64,000 bases of DNA from Streptomyces albofaciens JCM 4342 (GCF_008634025.1 NZ_PDCM01000001.1:3442501-3506500); one strand, 5' to 3'. Shown: positions 1 through 8,734, counted from the first letter of the stretch. Made by a program: numbers and translations. The notes: a model not told the origin generated them from the sequence alone.

Positions 1-656
1 TGGAGGCGGAAATCCCGGTCCCGCCGACGGTCGCCGAGGACTGGTCCGGGCGGGTGCTGGTGGACTGGGGCCCGATCCCGGGCAGCTACGGCTGGGTCTT
101 CCCCAAGGGCGACACCCTCACCGTCGGCGTGATCTCGGCCCGCGGCGAGGGCGCCGCGACCAAGCGCTATCTGGACGACTTCATCGGCCGGCTCGGCCTG
201 GCGGGCTTCGAGCCGGCCATCTCCTCCGGCCACCTGACCCGCTGCCGCGCCGACGACTCGCCGCTCTCCCGCGGCCGGGTCCTGGTGTGCGGCGACGCGG
301 CCGGGCTGCTGGAGCCGTGGACCCGTGAGGGCATCTCCTTCGCGCTGCGCTCCGGGCGGCTCGCGGGGGAGTGGGCGGTCCGCGTCTCCGAGGCCCACGA
401 CGCGGTGGACGCGCGGCGCCAGGCGCTGAACTACGCCTTCGCGATCAAGGCGGGGCTGGGCGTGGAGATGGGGGTGGGCCGCCGGATGCTCACCGTCTTC
501 TCCCGCCGCCCCGGCATGATCCACGCCGCCCTGACCGGCTTCCGGCCCGCCTGGCACGCCTTCGCGAAGATCGTCCGGGGGACGACGACGCTGGCCGAGA
601 TCGTCCGGACGCACCCGGTCGCGCGGCGGGCGCTGGGGGCGATGGACCGGCCGTGA
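1..656 (+). CDS. Geranylgeranyl reductase family FAD-dependent oxidoreductase, 3' part
   Basis: The reading frame is open from the first base and ends at TGA 654-656, so only the C-terminal part (about 217 residues) is present and the start lies outside the window. It carries the family's flavin-binding segment GDAAGLLEPWTREGISFALR, equivalent to the GDAAG..P..GEGI motif of geranylgeranyl reductase and related para-hydroxybenzoate-hydroxylase-fold enzymes, which reduce isoprenoid double bonds or oxidise other hydrophobic substrates with FAD. The N-terminal nucleotide-binding GxGxxG is not visible. The substrate cannot be told from this part. A 121-bp gap separates it from the next gene, so co-transcription is possible but not shown. 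Confidence 0.8.
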   Translation, partial: EAEIPVPPTVAEDWSGRVLVDWGPIPGSYGWVFPKGDTLTVGVISARGEGAATKRYLDDFIGRLGLAGFEPAISSGHLTRCRADDSPLSRGRVLVCGDAAGLLEPWTREGISFALRSGRLAGEWAVRVSEAHDAVDARRQALNYAFAIKAGLGVEMGVGRRMLTVFSRRPGMIHAALTGFRPAWHAFAKIVRGTTTLAEIVRTHPVARRALGAMDRP

Positions 657-777
657 GCAGCGGGCGGCACGGGGCCGGCGGCCCGGAGCCCCCGCCGTCG
701 GCTACTCCCGGTGGAGTACGCCCGGCCACCGCGTCGGGCTGACGCGCCCGTACGGCGTCCCGGTCTAGCGTGGCGGG

Positions 778-2163
778 ATGGAGAACGGACGGCCGCCGTG
801 GGCGCGGCTCTGTCACGGCCACGGCTCCCGTCACGGCCTCGGCCCGGACCGGTGGCGGTCCCGGGACGACGACGGCGACCCGCTGCCGGGCCGCCGGTTC
901 GGCGCGCGGCTGCTCGGGGATTCCCCGGCCGGTACGCGGCTGCCCTGGGCCTCCACGGCCGTCCTCACCGTGTTCGTGCTGGTCGGCATGCGGTTCGCGG
1001 GGCGGAACCAGCCGGAGCGCGCCGATCTCGACGCGCTCGCGTACACCCTGCTGCTCGTGGGCACGGTGCCGCTGCTCTGGCGGCACCGCTTCCCGCGTAC
1101 GGTCGCCCTCGGCACCGCGGTCGCCGCCAGCGGCTATCTTGCCGCCGGATATCCGTACGGCCCCTTCCTGCTCTCCGCCGCCCTCGGCTGCTTCGCGGCC
1201 GTCGTCGCGGGGCGGCGCGTGACGGCCTGGACCGCCGTCGGCCTCGTCTGGGCGAGCCATCTGCTGGTCGGGCACGTGCTCTACCGCTGGCTGCCGCCCA
1301 CCGGCGACGGGCCCGCGCCCTGGGGCGAGCAGTTGTTCATCACGGTCCTAGTGGTGGCCGTCGTGGCGGTCTCCGAGCTGGCGCGCGTACGCCGTGAACA
1401 GTTCGCCCGCATGCGCGCCGAGCGGGCGGCCGCCGCGCGGCGGCGGGCCGACGAGGAGCGCCTGCGGATCGCCCGCGAGCTGCACGATGTGCTGGCGCAC
1501 AGCATCTCCGTCATCAACGTCCAGGCGGGCGTCGGACTCGCCCTGCTGGACGAGGACCCCGAGCAGGCGCGTACGGCCCTGACCACCATCAAGGCCGCCA
1601 GCAAGGAGGTGCTGGGCGAGGTGCGGCAGGTCCTCGCCACGCTGCGGGCCCCGGGCGACGCCCCGCGCTCCCCGGCGCCCGGACTGGACCGGCTGCCCGA
1701 ACTGTGCGAGCAGGCGAAGGGGGCCGGACTCGCCGTACGGGTCACCGAGCAGGGCCGCCGCCCCAGGCTCTCGCCGGGTGCCGACCTCGCCGCCTTCCGG
1801 ATCGTCCAGGAAGCACTGACCAACATCGTCCGGCACTCCGGCTCGCGCACGGCCCGGGTCGGCCTCGTCCACCTCCCCGGCGCGCTGGAGATCACGGTCG
1901 ACGACGACGGGCCCGCGACCGCCGCCGGGCGGGCCGGGGACGTGGGCACCGCCGGGGTCGCCGGAGGCGGCAACGGCCTGGTCGGCATGCGGGAACGGGC
2001 CGCCGCCCTCGGCGGCACCGTCGAGGCGGGCCCCCGCCCGGACGGGGGATTCCGGGTGCACGCCCGCCTCCCGCTGGGCCCGGCGACACCGGCGCCGGGC
2101 GCCCCCGGCTCCGCCCGCGCTGCGGATACGGTGAAGTCCACCGCCACCGAGGAGGAGTCGTGA
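778..2163 (+). CDS. Two-component sensor histidine kinase, NarL/DesK type
   Basis: 461-residue membrane histidine kinase. Hydrophobic segments between about residues 58 and 205 form a multi-pass membrane sensor. A charged coiled stretch follows, then the HisKA_3 dimerisation motif RIARELHDVLAHSISVINVQ with the phospho-accepting histidine at His236. The HATPase domain shows the N box near EALTNIVRHSG and the DDDG and GNGLVGMRERAAALGG glycine-rich boxes. Its stop overlaps the GTG start of the response regulator, so the two are translationally coupled and form one cognate pair. The stimulus is unknown: the sensor has no recognisable extracytoplasmic domain. The start at ATG 778 was chosen because the protein N-terminus is long but has no better internal start. 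Confidence 0.92.
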   Translation: MENGRPPWARLCHGHGSRHGLGPDRWRSRDDDGDPLPGRRFGARLLGDSPAGTRLPWASTAVLTVFVLVGMRFAGRNQPERADLDALAYTLLLVGTVPLLWRHRFPRTVALGTAVAASGYLAAGYPYGPFLLSAALGCFAAVVAGRRVTAWTAVGLVWASHLLVGHVLYRWLPPTGDGPAPWGEQLFITVLVVAVVAVSELARVRREQFARMRAERAAAARRRADEERLRIARELHDVLAHSISVINVQAGVGLALLDEDPEQARTALTTIKAASKEVLGEVRQVLATLRAPGDAPRSPAPGLDRLPELCEQAKGAGLAVRVTEQGRRPRLSPGADLAAFRIVQEALTNIVRHSGSRTARVGLVHLPGALEITVDDDGPATAAGRAGDVGTAGVAGGGNGLVGMRERAAALGGTVEAGPRPDGGFRVHARLPLGPATPAPGAPGSARAADTVKSTATEEES

Positions 2164-2825
2164 TCCGGGTACTGCTCGCCGACGACCAGCTGCTGGTCCG
2201 CGCCGGATTCCGGGCCCTGCTGGACGCCCAGCCCGGCATCGAGGTCGTCGGCGAGGCGGCGGACGGGGAGGAGGCGCTGATCGCCCTGCGCGAGCAGCGC
2301 CCCGACGTGGTGCTGATGGACATCCGGATGCCGGTGCTGGACGGGCTCGCCGCGACCCGGCAGATCTCCGAGGACCCCCGGCTGTCCGCCATGAAGGTCG
2401 TCATGCTCACCACCTTCGAGATGGACGAGTACGTCTTCGAGGCGATCCGCGCGGGCGCCGCCGGCTTTCTCGTCAAGGACACCGAACCGGAGGAACTGGT
2501 ACGGGCTGTACGCGCCGTGGTCGACGGCGACGCGCTGCTCTCGCCGGGGGTCACCCGACGGCTGATCGCCGAATTCGCCGCCCGCTCCAAGGAGCCGGCC
2601 GCGGACGGCACGCTCTCCGTGCTCACCGAGCGGGAGCGGGAGGTGATGGCGCTCGTCGGCCTCGGGATGTCCAACGAGGAGATCGCCCGCCGTCTGGTCG
2701 TCAGCCCGCTCACCGCCAAGACCCACGTCAGCCGCACGATGACCAAGCTGGGCGCCCGGGACCGGGCCCAACTGGTGGTACTGGCCTACGAGTCGGGGCT
2801 GGTACGGCCGGGGTGGCTGGGGTAG
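2160..2825 (+). CDS. Two-component response regulator, NarL/FixJ type
   Basis: 221 residues from GTG 2160, which overlaps the kinase stop (GTGA). An N-terminal receiver domain carries acidic residues Asp8/Asp9, the phospho-acceptor Asp54 in VVLMDIRMP and Lys near residue 104 (FLVKD). The C-terminal LuxR-type helix-turn-helix reads LTEREREVMALVGLGMSNEE. It is the DNA-binding partner of the upstream kinase. The next gene is convergent, so this operon probably ends in the inverted-repeat region that follows. Target genes cannot be inferred from the sequence. Confidence 0.94.
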   Translation: MIRVLLADDQLLVRAGFRALLDAQPGIEVVGEAADGEEALIALREQRPDVVLMDIRMPVLDGLAATRQISEDPRLSAMKVVMLTTFEMDEYVFEAIRAGAAGFLVKDTEPEELVRAVRAVVDGDALLSPGVTRRLIAEFAARSKEPAADGTLSVLTEREREVMALVGLGMSNEEIARRLVVSPLTAKTHVSRTMTKLGARDRAQLVVLAYESGLVRPGWLG

Positions 2826-2894
2826 CGGCGAGCGAATGGGGGGGGCCGCGCGGCCGACGGGCGGGGCGCAACTGCCGGGCGGGGCGGGCGGACC

Positions 2895-2975
2895 TGCCGG
2901 GCGGTTACGTTCTGCCCGGCGGTTACGTTCCTCCGGTCAGGGCCTTACCGCCCGGCAGGACGCAACCGCCGGGCA
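2895..2975. repeat. Interleaved inverted repeats between convergent genes
   Basis: Two tandem 18-bp units (2895-2912 and 2913-2930) share the core TGCC(G/C)GGCGGTTACGTTC. Each has its own perfect 11-bp inverted partner further on: TGCCGGGCGGT 2895-2905 pairs with ACCGCCCGGCA 2947-2957, and TGCCCGGCGGT 2913-2923 pairs with ACCGCCGGGCA 2965-2975. The order A-B-A'-B' is interleaved, so the two stems cannot both form as simple nested hairpins. The element lies between the stop of the response regulator (2825) and the stop of the facing gene (3090). A bidirectional terminator or alternative-fold element is the likeliest role; this is inference. Confidence 0.6.
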
Positions 2976-3089
2976 GCGGCGCGCTACCCGGCCCGCCGCC
3001 CGGTGAACCGGCGCAGCACGCGCACCACCCGCCGGACGGGTGACAGCGAGTCATGTGCTGCCGTGTCACGTCCGGTTGCCGGTGTGGCC

Positions 3090-3845
3090 TCAGATCGTGA
3101 AGCGCTCCCGCCACAGCCGGGCCAGGGCGGTGTCGCCCGTGATCGTGAGGTCCTCCAGCGGGCGGCGGTTCCACAGGGCCAGGTACAGGTCGGGTGCGGG
3201 GCCCTCGATCACGCAGTCCGGTGCGGTGGTGTCCGGCGCCGGGGCGTCCGCCGTGCGCTCGACGTGTGGCTGGGTGTCCGACAGGCGTATCGTCCAGTCC
3301 CCGGTGGCCTCGCCGGTGGCCCGTATGCGAAGGGTGCGCGGCGCGTCCGTCCGCAGCGCTTCGTGCCTGCGCGCGACCATGCCCATCAGCAGTTCGTCGA
3401 TGCCGTCCACGGCGAAGGCGGGCGCGGAGGGGGTGATGCCCGCGCCGAGCGCGGACTCGGCATCGGCGCGGTGGACCGCCGTCTCGTGGGCCTGGCGCCG
3501 CGCCCAGAAGGCCAGGGGCGACGGGGCGGGGAGGAAGGTCCAGCAGGACAGGTCCGCCGGGGCGGCGCGCAGCGTCGACACCAGCGTCCGGCAGCCGTCG
3601 CGCAGCCAGTCGGCGAGTGCCTCGTCGGACGGCTGCGGGGCCTCGGGCGGCGTCACCCTCTCCTGGACGGCGTTCGCCACGAAGTTCGTGGCCCAGCGGT
3701 GCACCCGGCCCGTGTGGACGAGCAGATCGCGCACCCGCCACTCCGGGCAGGTGGGGACCGGGGCGTCCGCCCCGGCCTTCTCGGCGGCGTCGGCGAGGAG
3801 TTGGCCGTCGTGGGCGAGCGCGTCGATGAGGTCAGTGGTCTCCAT
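3090..3845 (-). CDS. Maleylpyruvate isomerase/DinB-like family protein (mycothiol-dependent type)
   Basis: About 251 residues from ATG 3845 (METTDLIDALAHDGQLL). The N-terminal half resembles the mycothiol-dependent DinB-like four-helix domain: a helix with CPEWRVRDLLVHTGRVHRW, and an H-E-T-A-V-H-R-A-D segment near residue 135, the usual metal-ligand region of this superfamily. The C-terminal third (ERTADAPAPDTTAPDCVIEG) matches the MDMPI C-terminal SCP2-like domain. Such proteins act in the cytoplasm as thiol-dependent transferases or isomerases, but most have no known substrate. An in-frame start 10 codons upstream exists, but starting at 3845 gives the usual family N-terminus. The start overlaps the end of the upstream gene by 14 bp, suggesting translational coupling. 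Confidence 0.8.
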   Translation of the reverse strand: METTDLIDALAHDGQLLADAAEKAGADAPVPTCPEWRVRDLLVHTGRVHRWATNFVANAVQERVTPPEAPQPSDEALADWLRDGCRTLVSTLRAAPADLSCWTFLPAPSPLAFWARRQAHETAVHRADAESALGAGITPSAPAFAVDGIDELLMGMVARRHEALRTDAPRTLRIRATGEATGDWTIRLSDTQPHVERTADAPAPDTTAPDCVIEGPAPDLYLALWNRRPLEDLTITGDTALARLWRERFTI

Positions 3846-4215
3846 GCCGCTGAGTGTGCCAGCCGCCACTGACAACGGCCCCGCGGTGGGCCGGCCGGCC
3901 GCGCAGTCCCCGGTGGAGCAGCCCGAGGAGCAGCGCGTTGACCAGCGCGGCGACGACCAGGGTCAGGACCAGGTACCACGAGGGGGTGCCGCTTCCGTCC
4001 CACAGCGCGTCACCGGCGATCCACAGCGGGAAGACCGTGGGCGCGGTGAGCAGCACCGCCCAGATGCCCGCGAAGGAGGCGTCCTGGTGCTTGACGAAGA
4101 CCATGTCCACCAAGGCGAAGAGCACCGCCGCGACCACCAGGGCCAGATAGACCAGCGAAACCGGATTGCCGAACGTCAGCCGCGCCAGGCCGCGCAGCCG
4201 GGGTGTGGTGTTCAT
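3832..4215 (-). CDS. SCO4225-type small integral membrane protein
   Basis: 127 residues with hydrophobic segments at about residues 20-38, 48-68 and 80-100, and an arginine/histidine-rich tail. The phrase LTFGNPVSLVYLALVVAAV and the overall size resemble the SCO4225 family of Streptomyces membrane proteins; no biochemical function is known. The last codons overlap the start of the downstream DinB-like gene, so the two genes form a small operon. The family call rests on recalled similarity. Confidence 0.65.
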   Translation of the reverse strand: MNTTPRLRGLARLTFGNPVSLVYLALVVAAVLFALVDMVFVKHQDASFAGIWAVLLTAPTVFPLWIAGDALWDGSGTPSWYLVLTLVVAALVNALLLGLLHRGLRGRPAHRGAVVSGGWHTQRHGDH

Positions 4216-4555
4216 GCCGCCCCCAGGTGTCGGGTGGCCGGGTGGCGCGCGCCGCGCACGCCGGCGCCCTCCGGCCGGATGCCCTGGCCGAATCCGTGAC
4301 CAAGTAGCCCATTATGGTCCGCCGTCGGTCCCTTTCGGCAGGCCGGGTACCCGGCATCCGCGTATCGACTCCCGCGTACGGGGCGGTACGCGCCCTGCGG
4401 TAGCCGTACCCGGCCACCGGCGGTAGCCGCCGCCCCGCTCCCGGCCGTACGCGCTACCCGCCGCGCCCCCGTGCGCGGGCCGGCCGCCCGCCTCCGGGCA
4501 CGCGGAAGGTCGGCCCGTGTTTTGTTCACCCTCGGTACAAAGCAAGAATGGGGGC
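4216..4555. other. Divergent intergenic region
   Basis: A 340-bp non-coding stretch between the minus-strand SCO4225-like gene and the plus-strand ROK gene. It is very GC-rich, with CCGTACG and GCGGTAGCC sequences recurring; no RNA gene or ORF with convincing codon use is visible. Promoters for both flanking operons should lie here. Its most AT-rich part, immediately before the ROK start, holds an inverted repeat annotated separately. Confidence 0.5.
4521..4541. promoter_or_regulatory. Inverted repeat before the ROK gene, possible operator
   Basis: TTTGT at 4521-4525 and ACAAA at 4537-4541 form an inverted repeat with an 11-base spacer, in an AT-rich pocket 15 bp before the GTG start of the ROK gene. 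Streptomyces ROK proteins often repress their own promoter, so an autoregulatory operator is plausible. The arms are short and chance cannot be excluded. Confidence 0.35.
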
Positions 4556-5800
4556 GTGACCCACACTCGGACAACCAGGCTGGAACGGGGCCGTAGCGCG
4601 CTCGGCCCCGCACTGGAGCTCGTACACACCGGGCGCGCGCCCACCCGTGCCGTGCTGACCTCGGAACTCGGCGTGACCCGGGCCACCGCGGGCGCGGTGG
4701 CGGCGGAGCTGGAAGCGCTCGGACTGATCACCGTCGACTCCCGCCCGACCGCCTCGGCGGGGTCCCAAGGCCGCCCCTCGCACCGGCTGTTCCTCAACGG
4801 GAACGGCCCGGTCGTGTTCGCCGCGCAGATCCACGCCGACGGCTACCGCACCGCGCTGGTCGGCCTCGGCGGACGGATCGTGGCCACCGAGAGCGGCTGC
4901 GACACCATCCCCGCCGACCCGGCCCACGTACTTGCCGAAGTCGTGGCGTCCGGGGCCGGGATGCTCGAACGGACCGGGCGGCGCTGCCTGGGCGCGGCGC
5001 TCGCCATCCCGTCCGCCGTCGCCGAACCCGACGGCGAGGCGCTCAACCCGCTGCACCTGGCCTGGCCCACGGGCGCCCCCGTACGCCGCCTCTTCCGGCG
5101 CGCGCTCGCCGAGGCCCGCATCCCCGGGGTCACCCCGGCGGTCGGCTTCACGGGCAACGATGTCAACCTCGTCGCCCTGGCCGAACACCGGCACGGCGCC
5201 GGCCGCGGCGCCCGCCACCTGCTGTGCGTCGCCTCCGGGCACCGGGGCGTCGGCGGCGCGCTGGTGCTGGACGGGCGGCTGCACAGCGGCAGTTCGGGCC
5301 TGGCCCTGGAGGTCGGCCACCTGACCGTCAACCCGGAAGGCGCACCCTGCCACTGCGGCAGCCGCGGCTGCCTGGACGTCGAGGCGGACCCGCTCGCCTT
5401 CCTCGGCGCCGCGCGCCGCGCGCCCGGACCGGAGGGCTCGCTGCTGCGCCAGGCCACCGACCTGCTGCGCGAGGAGTACCACGACCCGTCCGTACGGGCC
5501 GCCGCCGACCTGCTGATCGACCGGCTGGGCCTGGGGATCGCCGGGCTCGTCAACATCCTCAACCCGGACCGCATCATCCTCGGCGGCCTGCACCGCGAAC
5601 TCCTGGCGGCCGACCCGGAACGGCTGCGGGCCGTGGTCGCCGACCGCAGCCTGTGGGGACGCAGCGGCGGCGTACCGATCCTGCCGTGCACGCTCGACCA
5701 CAACAGCCTGGTCGGCGCGGCGGAGCTGGCCTGGCAGCCGGTGCTGGACGATCCGCTGGTGGTTCTGGAGGGAGAGGGGACGGACGCCGGGAAAAGCTGA
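4556..5800 (+). CDS. ROK family transcriptional regulator/sugar kinase-like protein
   Basis: 414 residues from GTG 4556, chosen over an upstream ATG because the helix-turn-helix then begins normally. The N-terminal winged helix covers about residues 20-75 (LTSELGVTRATAGAVAAELE). The ROK domain shows GNDVNLVALAEH and the zinc motif region GHLTVNPEG followed by CHCGSRGCLD, with Asp where many members have Glu. The C-terminus has NILNPDRIILGG. ROK regulators bind a sugar or sugar phosphate and repress carbohydrate genes; some also act as kinases. No sugar transporter or metabolic operon adjoins it, so the ligand is unknown. The gene converges on the racemase gene, with only 9 bp between stops. 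Confidence 0.85.
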   Translation: MTHTRTTRLERGRSALGPALELVHTGRAPTRAVLTSELGVTRATAGAVAAELEALGLITVDSRPTASAGSQGRPSHRLFLNGNGPVVFAAQIHADGYRTALVGLGGRIVATESGCDTIPADPAHVLAEVVASGAGMLERTGRRCLGAALAIPSAVAEPDGEALNPLHLAWPTGAPVRRLFRRALAEARIPGVTPAVGFTGNDVNLVALAEHRHGAGRGARHLLCVASGHRGVGGALVLDGRLHSGSSGLALEVGHLTVNPEGAPCHCGSRGCLDVEADPLAFLGAARRAPGPEGSLLRQATDLLREEYHDPSVRAAADLLIDRLGLGIAGLVNILNPDRIILGGLHRELLAADPERLRAVVADRSLWGRSGGVPILPCTLDHNSLVGAAELAWQPVLDDPLVVLEGEGTDAGKS

Positions 5801-5809
5801 GCGGGCGCC

Positions 5810-6538
5810 TCACCCGCCCAGCGGCCCCCCGCGCCACACCGGCGCGGGCCGCCGGCCGGCGGCGGCTTCGAAGGCGGCGCGCGCCAGCAGCCGCGTCGAG
5901 TCCAGCGTCGGCAGCGGCGCCGCCTCCGGGGGCACCAGCAGCGGGATCTCCGTACAGACGAGGGCGACCGCGTCGCACCCGCGTGCCGCCAGCCGCTCGA
6001 TGACGCGGACGTACTCCTCGCGCGCGGCCGCGGAGAACACGCCGTTGACCAGCTCCGCGAAGATGATCCCGTGCACGGTGCGGCGGTCGCGCTCGTCCGG
6101 TACGTCGGCCGTGATGTCCCGGGCGCCCAGCGCGTCCCGGTAGAGCGGACTTTCCATGGTGTACGCGGTCCCCAGCACGCCGACGCGCCGGTACCCCTCG
6201 TGGGCGGCGCGTTCGGCGACCACCTCGGCGATGTGCAGGCCGGGCAGCGGCAGTTCCGCGCCGGGCAGGCCGAGGGCCAGGTGGGCGGTGTTGTCGGGAC
6301 AGACGAAGAAGTCCGCGCCCGCGCGGGCGAGCCGCACCGCGCTCTCCAGGAGGATCCCGCGGACCGCATGGTGATCACCGGTCTCCCAGGCGGGCATGGA
6401 GCGGGCCATGCTGATGCAGTCCAGCGTCACGTCCGGATGGTCGTACGGCCCCAGTTCGGCGAAGCCCTCCTGGCAGAACGCCCGGAAGCACAGGGCGGCG
6501 CCTTCGGTGCTGTGCGCGAGGATGCCGAGGTGCCGCAC
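5810..6538 (-). CDS. Aspartate/glutamate racemase family protein
   Basis: 242 residues. The two catalytic cysteines of PLP-independent racemases are both present: Cys80 in FVCPDNTAHLAL and Cys195 in ALVCTEIPLL. The start MRHLGILAHSTEGAALCF fits the family's phosphate/carboxylate-binding N-terminus, and GVLGTAYTM is the second-lobe glycine motif. Such enzymes interconvert L- and D-aspartate or act on related amino acids, or on hydantoins and maleate in variant subfamilies. It lies 128 bp downstream of the phosphotriesterase-like gene on the same strand and may be the last gene of that operon. The exact substrate is not readable. Confidence 0.85.
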   Translation of the reverse strand: MRHLGILAHSTEGAALCFRAFCQEGFAELGPYDHPDVTLDCISMARSMPAWETGDHHAVRGILLESAVRLARAGADFFVCPDNTAHLALGLPGAELPLPGLHIAEVVAERAAHEGYRRVGVLGTAYTMESPLYRDALGARDITADVPDERDRRTVHGIIFAELVNGVFSAAAREEYVRVIERLAARGCDAVALVCTEIPLLVPPEAAPLPTLDSTRLLARAAFEAAAGRRPAPVWRGGPLGG

Positions 6539-6666
6539 GCTGCCTCCCGGGGTCGGTGGGGGTGCCCGTCGGCCCGGGGCCGGTGGGTGTGCCCGCCGCC
6601 ATTGTCACCCGGACCGCGGCACCAGGACACTCCCCGCGCTTCCGCCGACACTTCCCGTCCGTCCGC

Positions 6667-7695
6667 TCACTTCCACGCCACCGCGAACGCGCGCGCCGGG
6701 TTCGCCGTGAAGAGGCGCCGTACCAGCGCCGCGTCCAGGGCGAGTTCGAGCCGCGGACGCAGCCGGCGCAGCAGGTGGGGCATGCCGGGACCGCCGTTCA
6801 CCGAGCGGGCCGCCGCGGTCGTCGTGTCGCCGCCGATCAGCAGCCGGTCCCCGTACCCGGCGTCGGCGAGCGCGGCCAGGGCGTCCGGGAGCCGCCAGTC
6901 CGTGGCGTGGTGGGCGCGCGAGGGCCCGTCGAAGGCCAGGTAGGCCCCGGCCGCGGCGGCCTGCCGGTGGACGACGAGGTCGGGCGAGCGGTTGAGGTGA
7001 CCCAGGATCACCCGCTCCGGCGGTACCGCCGACTCCCCGCACAGCAGGTCGAGCACGTCCGCGGCGCCGGTGCCCAGCTCCAGGTGGACGCCGATGGGGG
7101 CGCCGGTGGCGTGGTGGGCCTCGGCCGCGGCGGCCATGGTGTACCGGGCGTGCGCGTCCAGGCCGTGGAAACCGCCGGCGACCTTGATCATCCCGGCCCG
7201 CACGGCGCCCCCGGCCGCCGTTCCCGGGCCGGTACGCCCGGAACCGCCCGAGCCCCCGCGCCCCGTGCCGATCCCGGCCGTCAGCTCCGCCACGAACAAC
7301 CCGGCGAGATCGCAGGCGGCGGCGGTTCCGGTCGCCGTCCCCCTCACCCGCTCCAGCACCTCGGGCGCGTAGTGCACCGCCTGGTGCAGCCCGGTCGCGG
7401 CGACGATCCGTACGCCCGACTCCGCGGCCAGCCGCGGCAGTTCCGCCGCGCGCCGCCCCATCCCGTACGGCGTCCACTGGACCACGGTGCCGCCGCCCGC
7501 CTCCCGGAAGGCCCGCAGCTCGGCAGCCGCCGCGCCGGTGTCGGCCAGTTCCTGGCCGGGGAGCTGCGGGCTGCGCAGGAAGAGGTGGTCGTGGGCGTCG
7601 CAGACGCCGAGGGCGGCGGGGGAGACGTCGCCGGAGACGGTGCGGACGGCGGGTTCCGGGCGGGCGCGGGCGTCCGTCAGGGGCCCGGTCACCAC
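6667..7695 (-). CDS. Phosphotriesterase-like amidohydrolase
   Basis: 342 residues in the amidohydrolase superfamily, PTE-like group. All six expected metal ligands can be placed: His35 and His37 in CDAHDHLFL, Lys171 in GMIKVAGGFHG (the carbamylated lysine), His204 in IGVHLELG, His233 in VILGHLNRSPD and Asp290 in LLIGGDTT. It is therefore probably a catalytically competent binuclear metal hydrolase; relatives act on lactones, phosphotriesters or N-acyl compounds. A glycine/threonine-rich insertion at about residues 142-166 looks like a variable loop. Its start overlaps the end of the DUF4865 gene by 7 bp, so the two are co-translated. The natural substrate is unknown. Confidence 0.85.
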   Translation of the reverse strand: MVTGPLTDARARPEPAVRTVSGDVSPAALGVCDAHDHLFLRSPQLPGQELADTGAAAAELRAFREAGGGTVVQWTPYGMGRRAAELPRLAAESGVRIVAATGLHQAVHYAPEVLERVRGTATGTAAACDLAGLFVAELTAGIGTGRGGSGGSGRTGPGTAAGGAVRAGMIKVAGGFHGLDAHARYTMAAAAEAHHATGAPIGVHLELGTGAADVLDLLCGESAVPPERVILGHLNRSPDLVVHRQAAAAGAYLAFDGPSRAHHATDWRLPDALAALADAGYGDRLLIGGDTTTAAARSVNGGPGMPHLLRRLRPRLELALDAALVRRLFTANPARAFAVAWK

Positions 7696-8273
7696 TGCGC
7701 GCCCGCCGGCAGGCGGTCGGCGCCGGGCGCGGACAGGTGCAGCACCCGGTAGCGCTCGCCGTCCGACTCGGGGGCGGTGTCCTCCCAGAGGGTGAAGTGC
7801 ACCAGCTCCCAGTGCCGGGGGTCGATCCCCAGCGCGGTGGTGTGCACCCCGTCCGTACGGGCCAGCCGCCGCTGCTCGGTCATCGCCTCCTCGACGGCGG
7901 TGGCCGGATCCGCGCCCTCGGCGAGCGCTCGCGTACGGCGCACGAAGCAGCGGGGGACCGCGCCGGCCGCCGGGCCGCGTTCGTGGTGGACACCCATCCA
8001 GTGCTGTACGGCCGGACGGCCGAAATCGCGGATGACGCCCCGGAATCCGTCACCGAGGAGGAACCGGTGCATCGCCGGGGCGTCGGCCCAGAGGTAGAAC
8101 GGCGCATATTGATTGACGGGCGAACCGTCGACTCCGCGTTCGCGGACGCCGTAGGCCTTGATCCCGAGCCCGTCGTAGGCGTCGAGGAGATGGCCACGGG
8201 TCCGCACCCGGTCGCGGATGATGCCCATGTCGTAGTCGGCGGGCAGGGTGACGGCGTATTGCAAGGCGTGCAC
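7689..8273 (-). CDS. DUF4865 family protein
   Basis: 194 residues beginning MHALQYAVTLPADYDMGII, the N-terminus I associate with DUF4865. The sequence looks like a dimeric alpha/beta-barrel protein: FYLWADAPAMHRFLLGDGF and HWELVHFTLWED are typical of monooxygenase-like or heme-degrading folds, but no catalytic residue is established. It lies 36 bp downstream of the cupin gene and overlaps the phosphotriesterase-like gene, so it sits in the middle of a TetR-cupin-DUF4865-hydrolase operon. Such genes commonly accompany TetR and cupin genes, suggesting a shared small-molecule catabolic or detoxification task. Confidence 0.75.
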   Translation of the reverse strand: MHALQYAVTLPADYDMGIIRDRVRTRGHLLDAYDGLGIKAYGVRERGVDGSPVNQYAPFYLWADAPAMHRFLLGDGFRGVIRDFGRPAVQHWMGVHHERGPAAGAVPRCFVRRTRALAEGADPATAVEEAMTEQRRLARTDGVHTTALGIDPRHWELVHFTLWEDTAPESDGERYRVLHLSAPGADRLPAGAQW

Positions 8274-8309
8274 GGGAGCTCCTGAAGGTGGGGCGGGGGA
8301 GGGCGGACT

Positions 8310-8702
8310 TCACTCGGGGCGGGCGTCGTCGACCAGGCAGCCCCACTCGGTGGTGGTCCCGTCGGCCGCCGCCTCGACCACGGCGAGGTGGGTCATGAAC
8401 GTGCCGGGCGCGGCGCCGTGCCAGTGCCAGGTGCCCGCGGGGGTCCACACCGTGTCGCCGGCCCTGATCTCCTCGACCGGGCCGCCCCGGCGCTGCACCA
8501 GGCCGGTGCCCTCGGTGACGTGCAGGACCTGCCCGTGCGGGTGGCGGTGCCAGGCGGTACGGGCGCCGGGCGCGAAGTGGACGCTGAACATGCGCAGCCG
8601 GGACGGCGCGGGCGGTGCCGCCAGCTCGTCCAGCCACACGGTGCCGGTGAAGTGCTCGGCGGGGCCCGCCTGGCTGTCCGGGCGGGCGCGGGTGATCTCC
8701 AC
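8310..8702 (-). CDS. Small cupin-domain protein
   Basis: 130 residues from GTG 8702. The two cupin motifs are clear: HRHPHGQVLHVTEGTGLVQ supplies the His-X-His and Glu type metal ligands of motif 1, and GDTVWTPAGTWHWHGAAPG motif 2. This is a single-domain beta-barrel metalloprotein of the (R)-mandelonitrile lyase-like/quercetin-dioxygenase-like cupin group. It lies between the TetR gene (32 bp upstream) and DUF4865 and is read in the same direction. Catalysis on a small aromatic or carbonyl compound is plausible, but the substrate is unknown. Confidence 0.85.
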   Translation of the reverse strand: MEITRARPDSQAGPAEHFTGTVWLDELAAPPAPSRLRMFSVHFAPGARTAWHRHPHGQVLHVTEGTGLVQRRGGPVEEIRAGDTVWTPAGTWHWHGAAPGTFMTHLAVVEAAADGTTTEWGCLVDDARPE

Positions 8703-8734
8703 GGGTGGGCCTTTCGCGGCGAAGCGGCGCGCCG

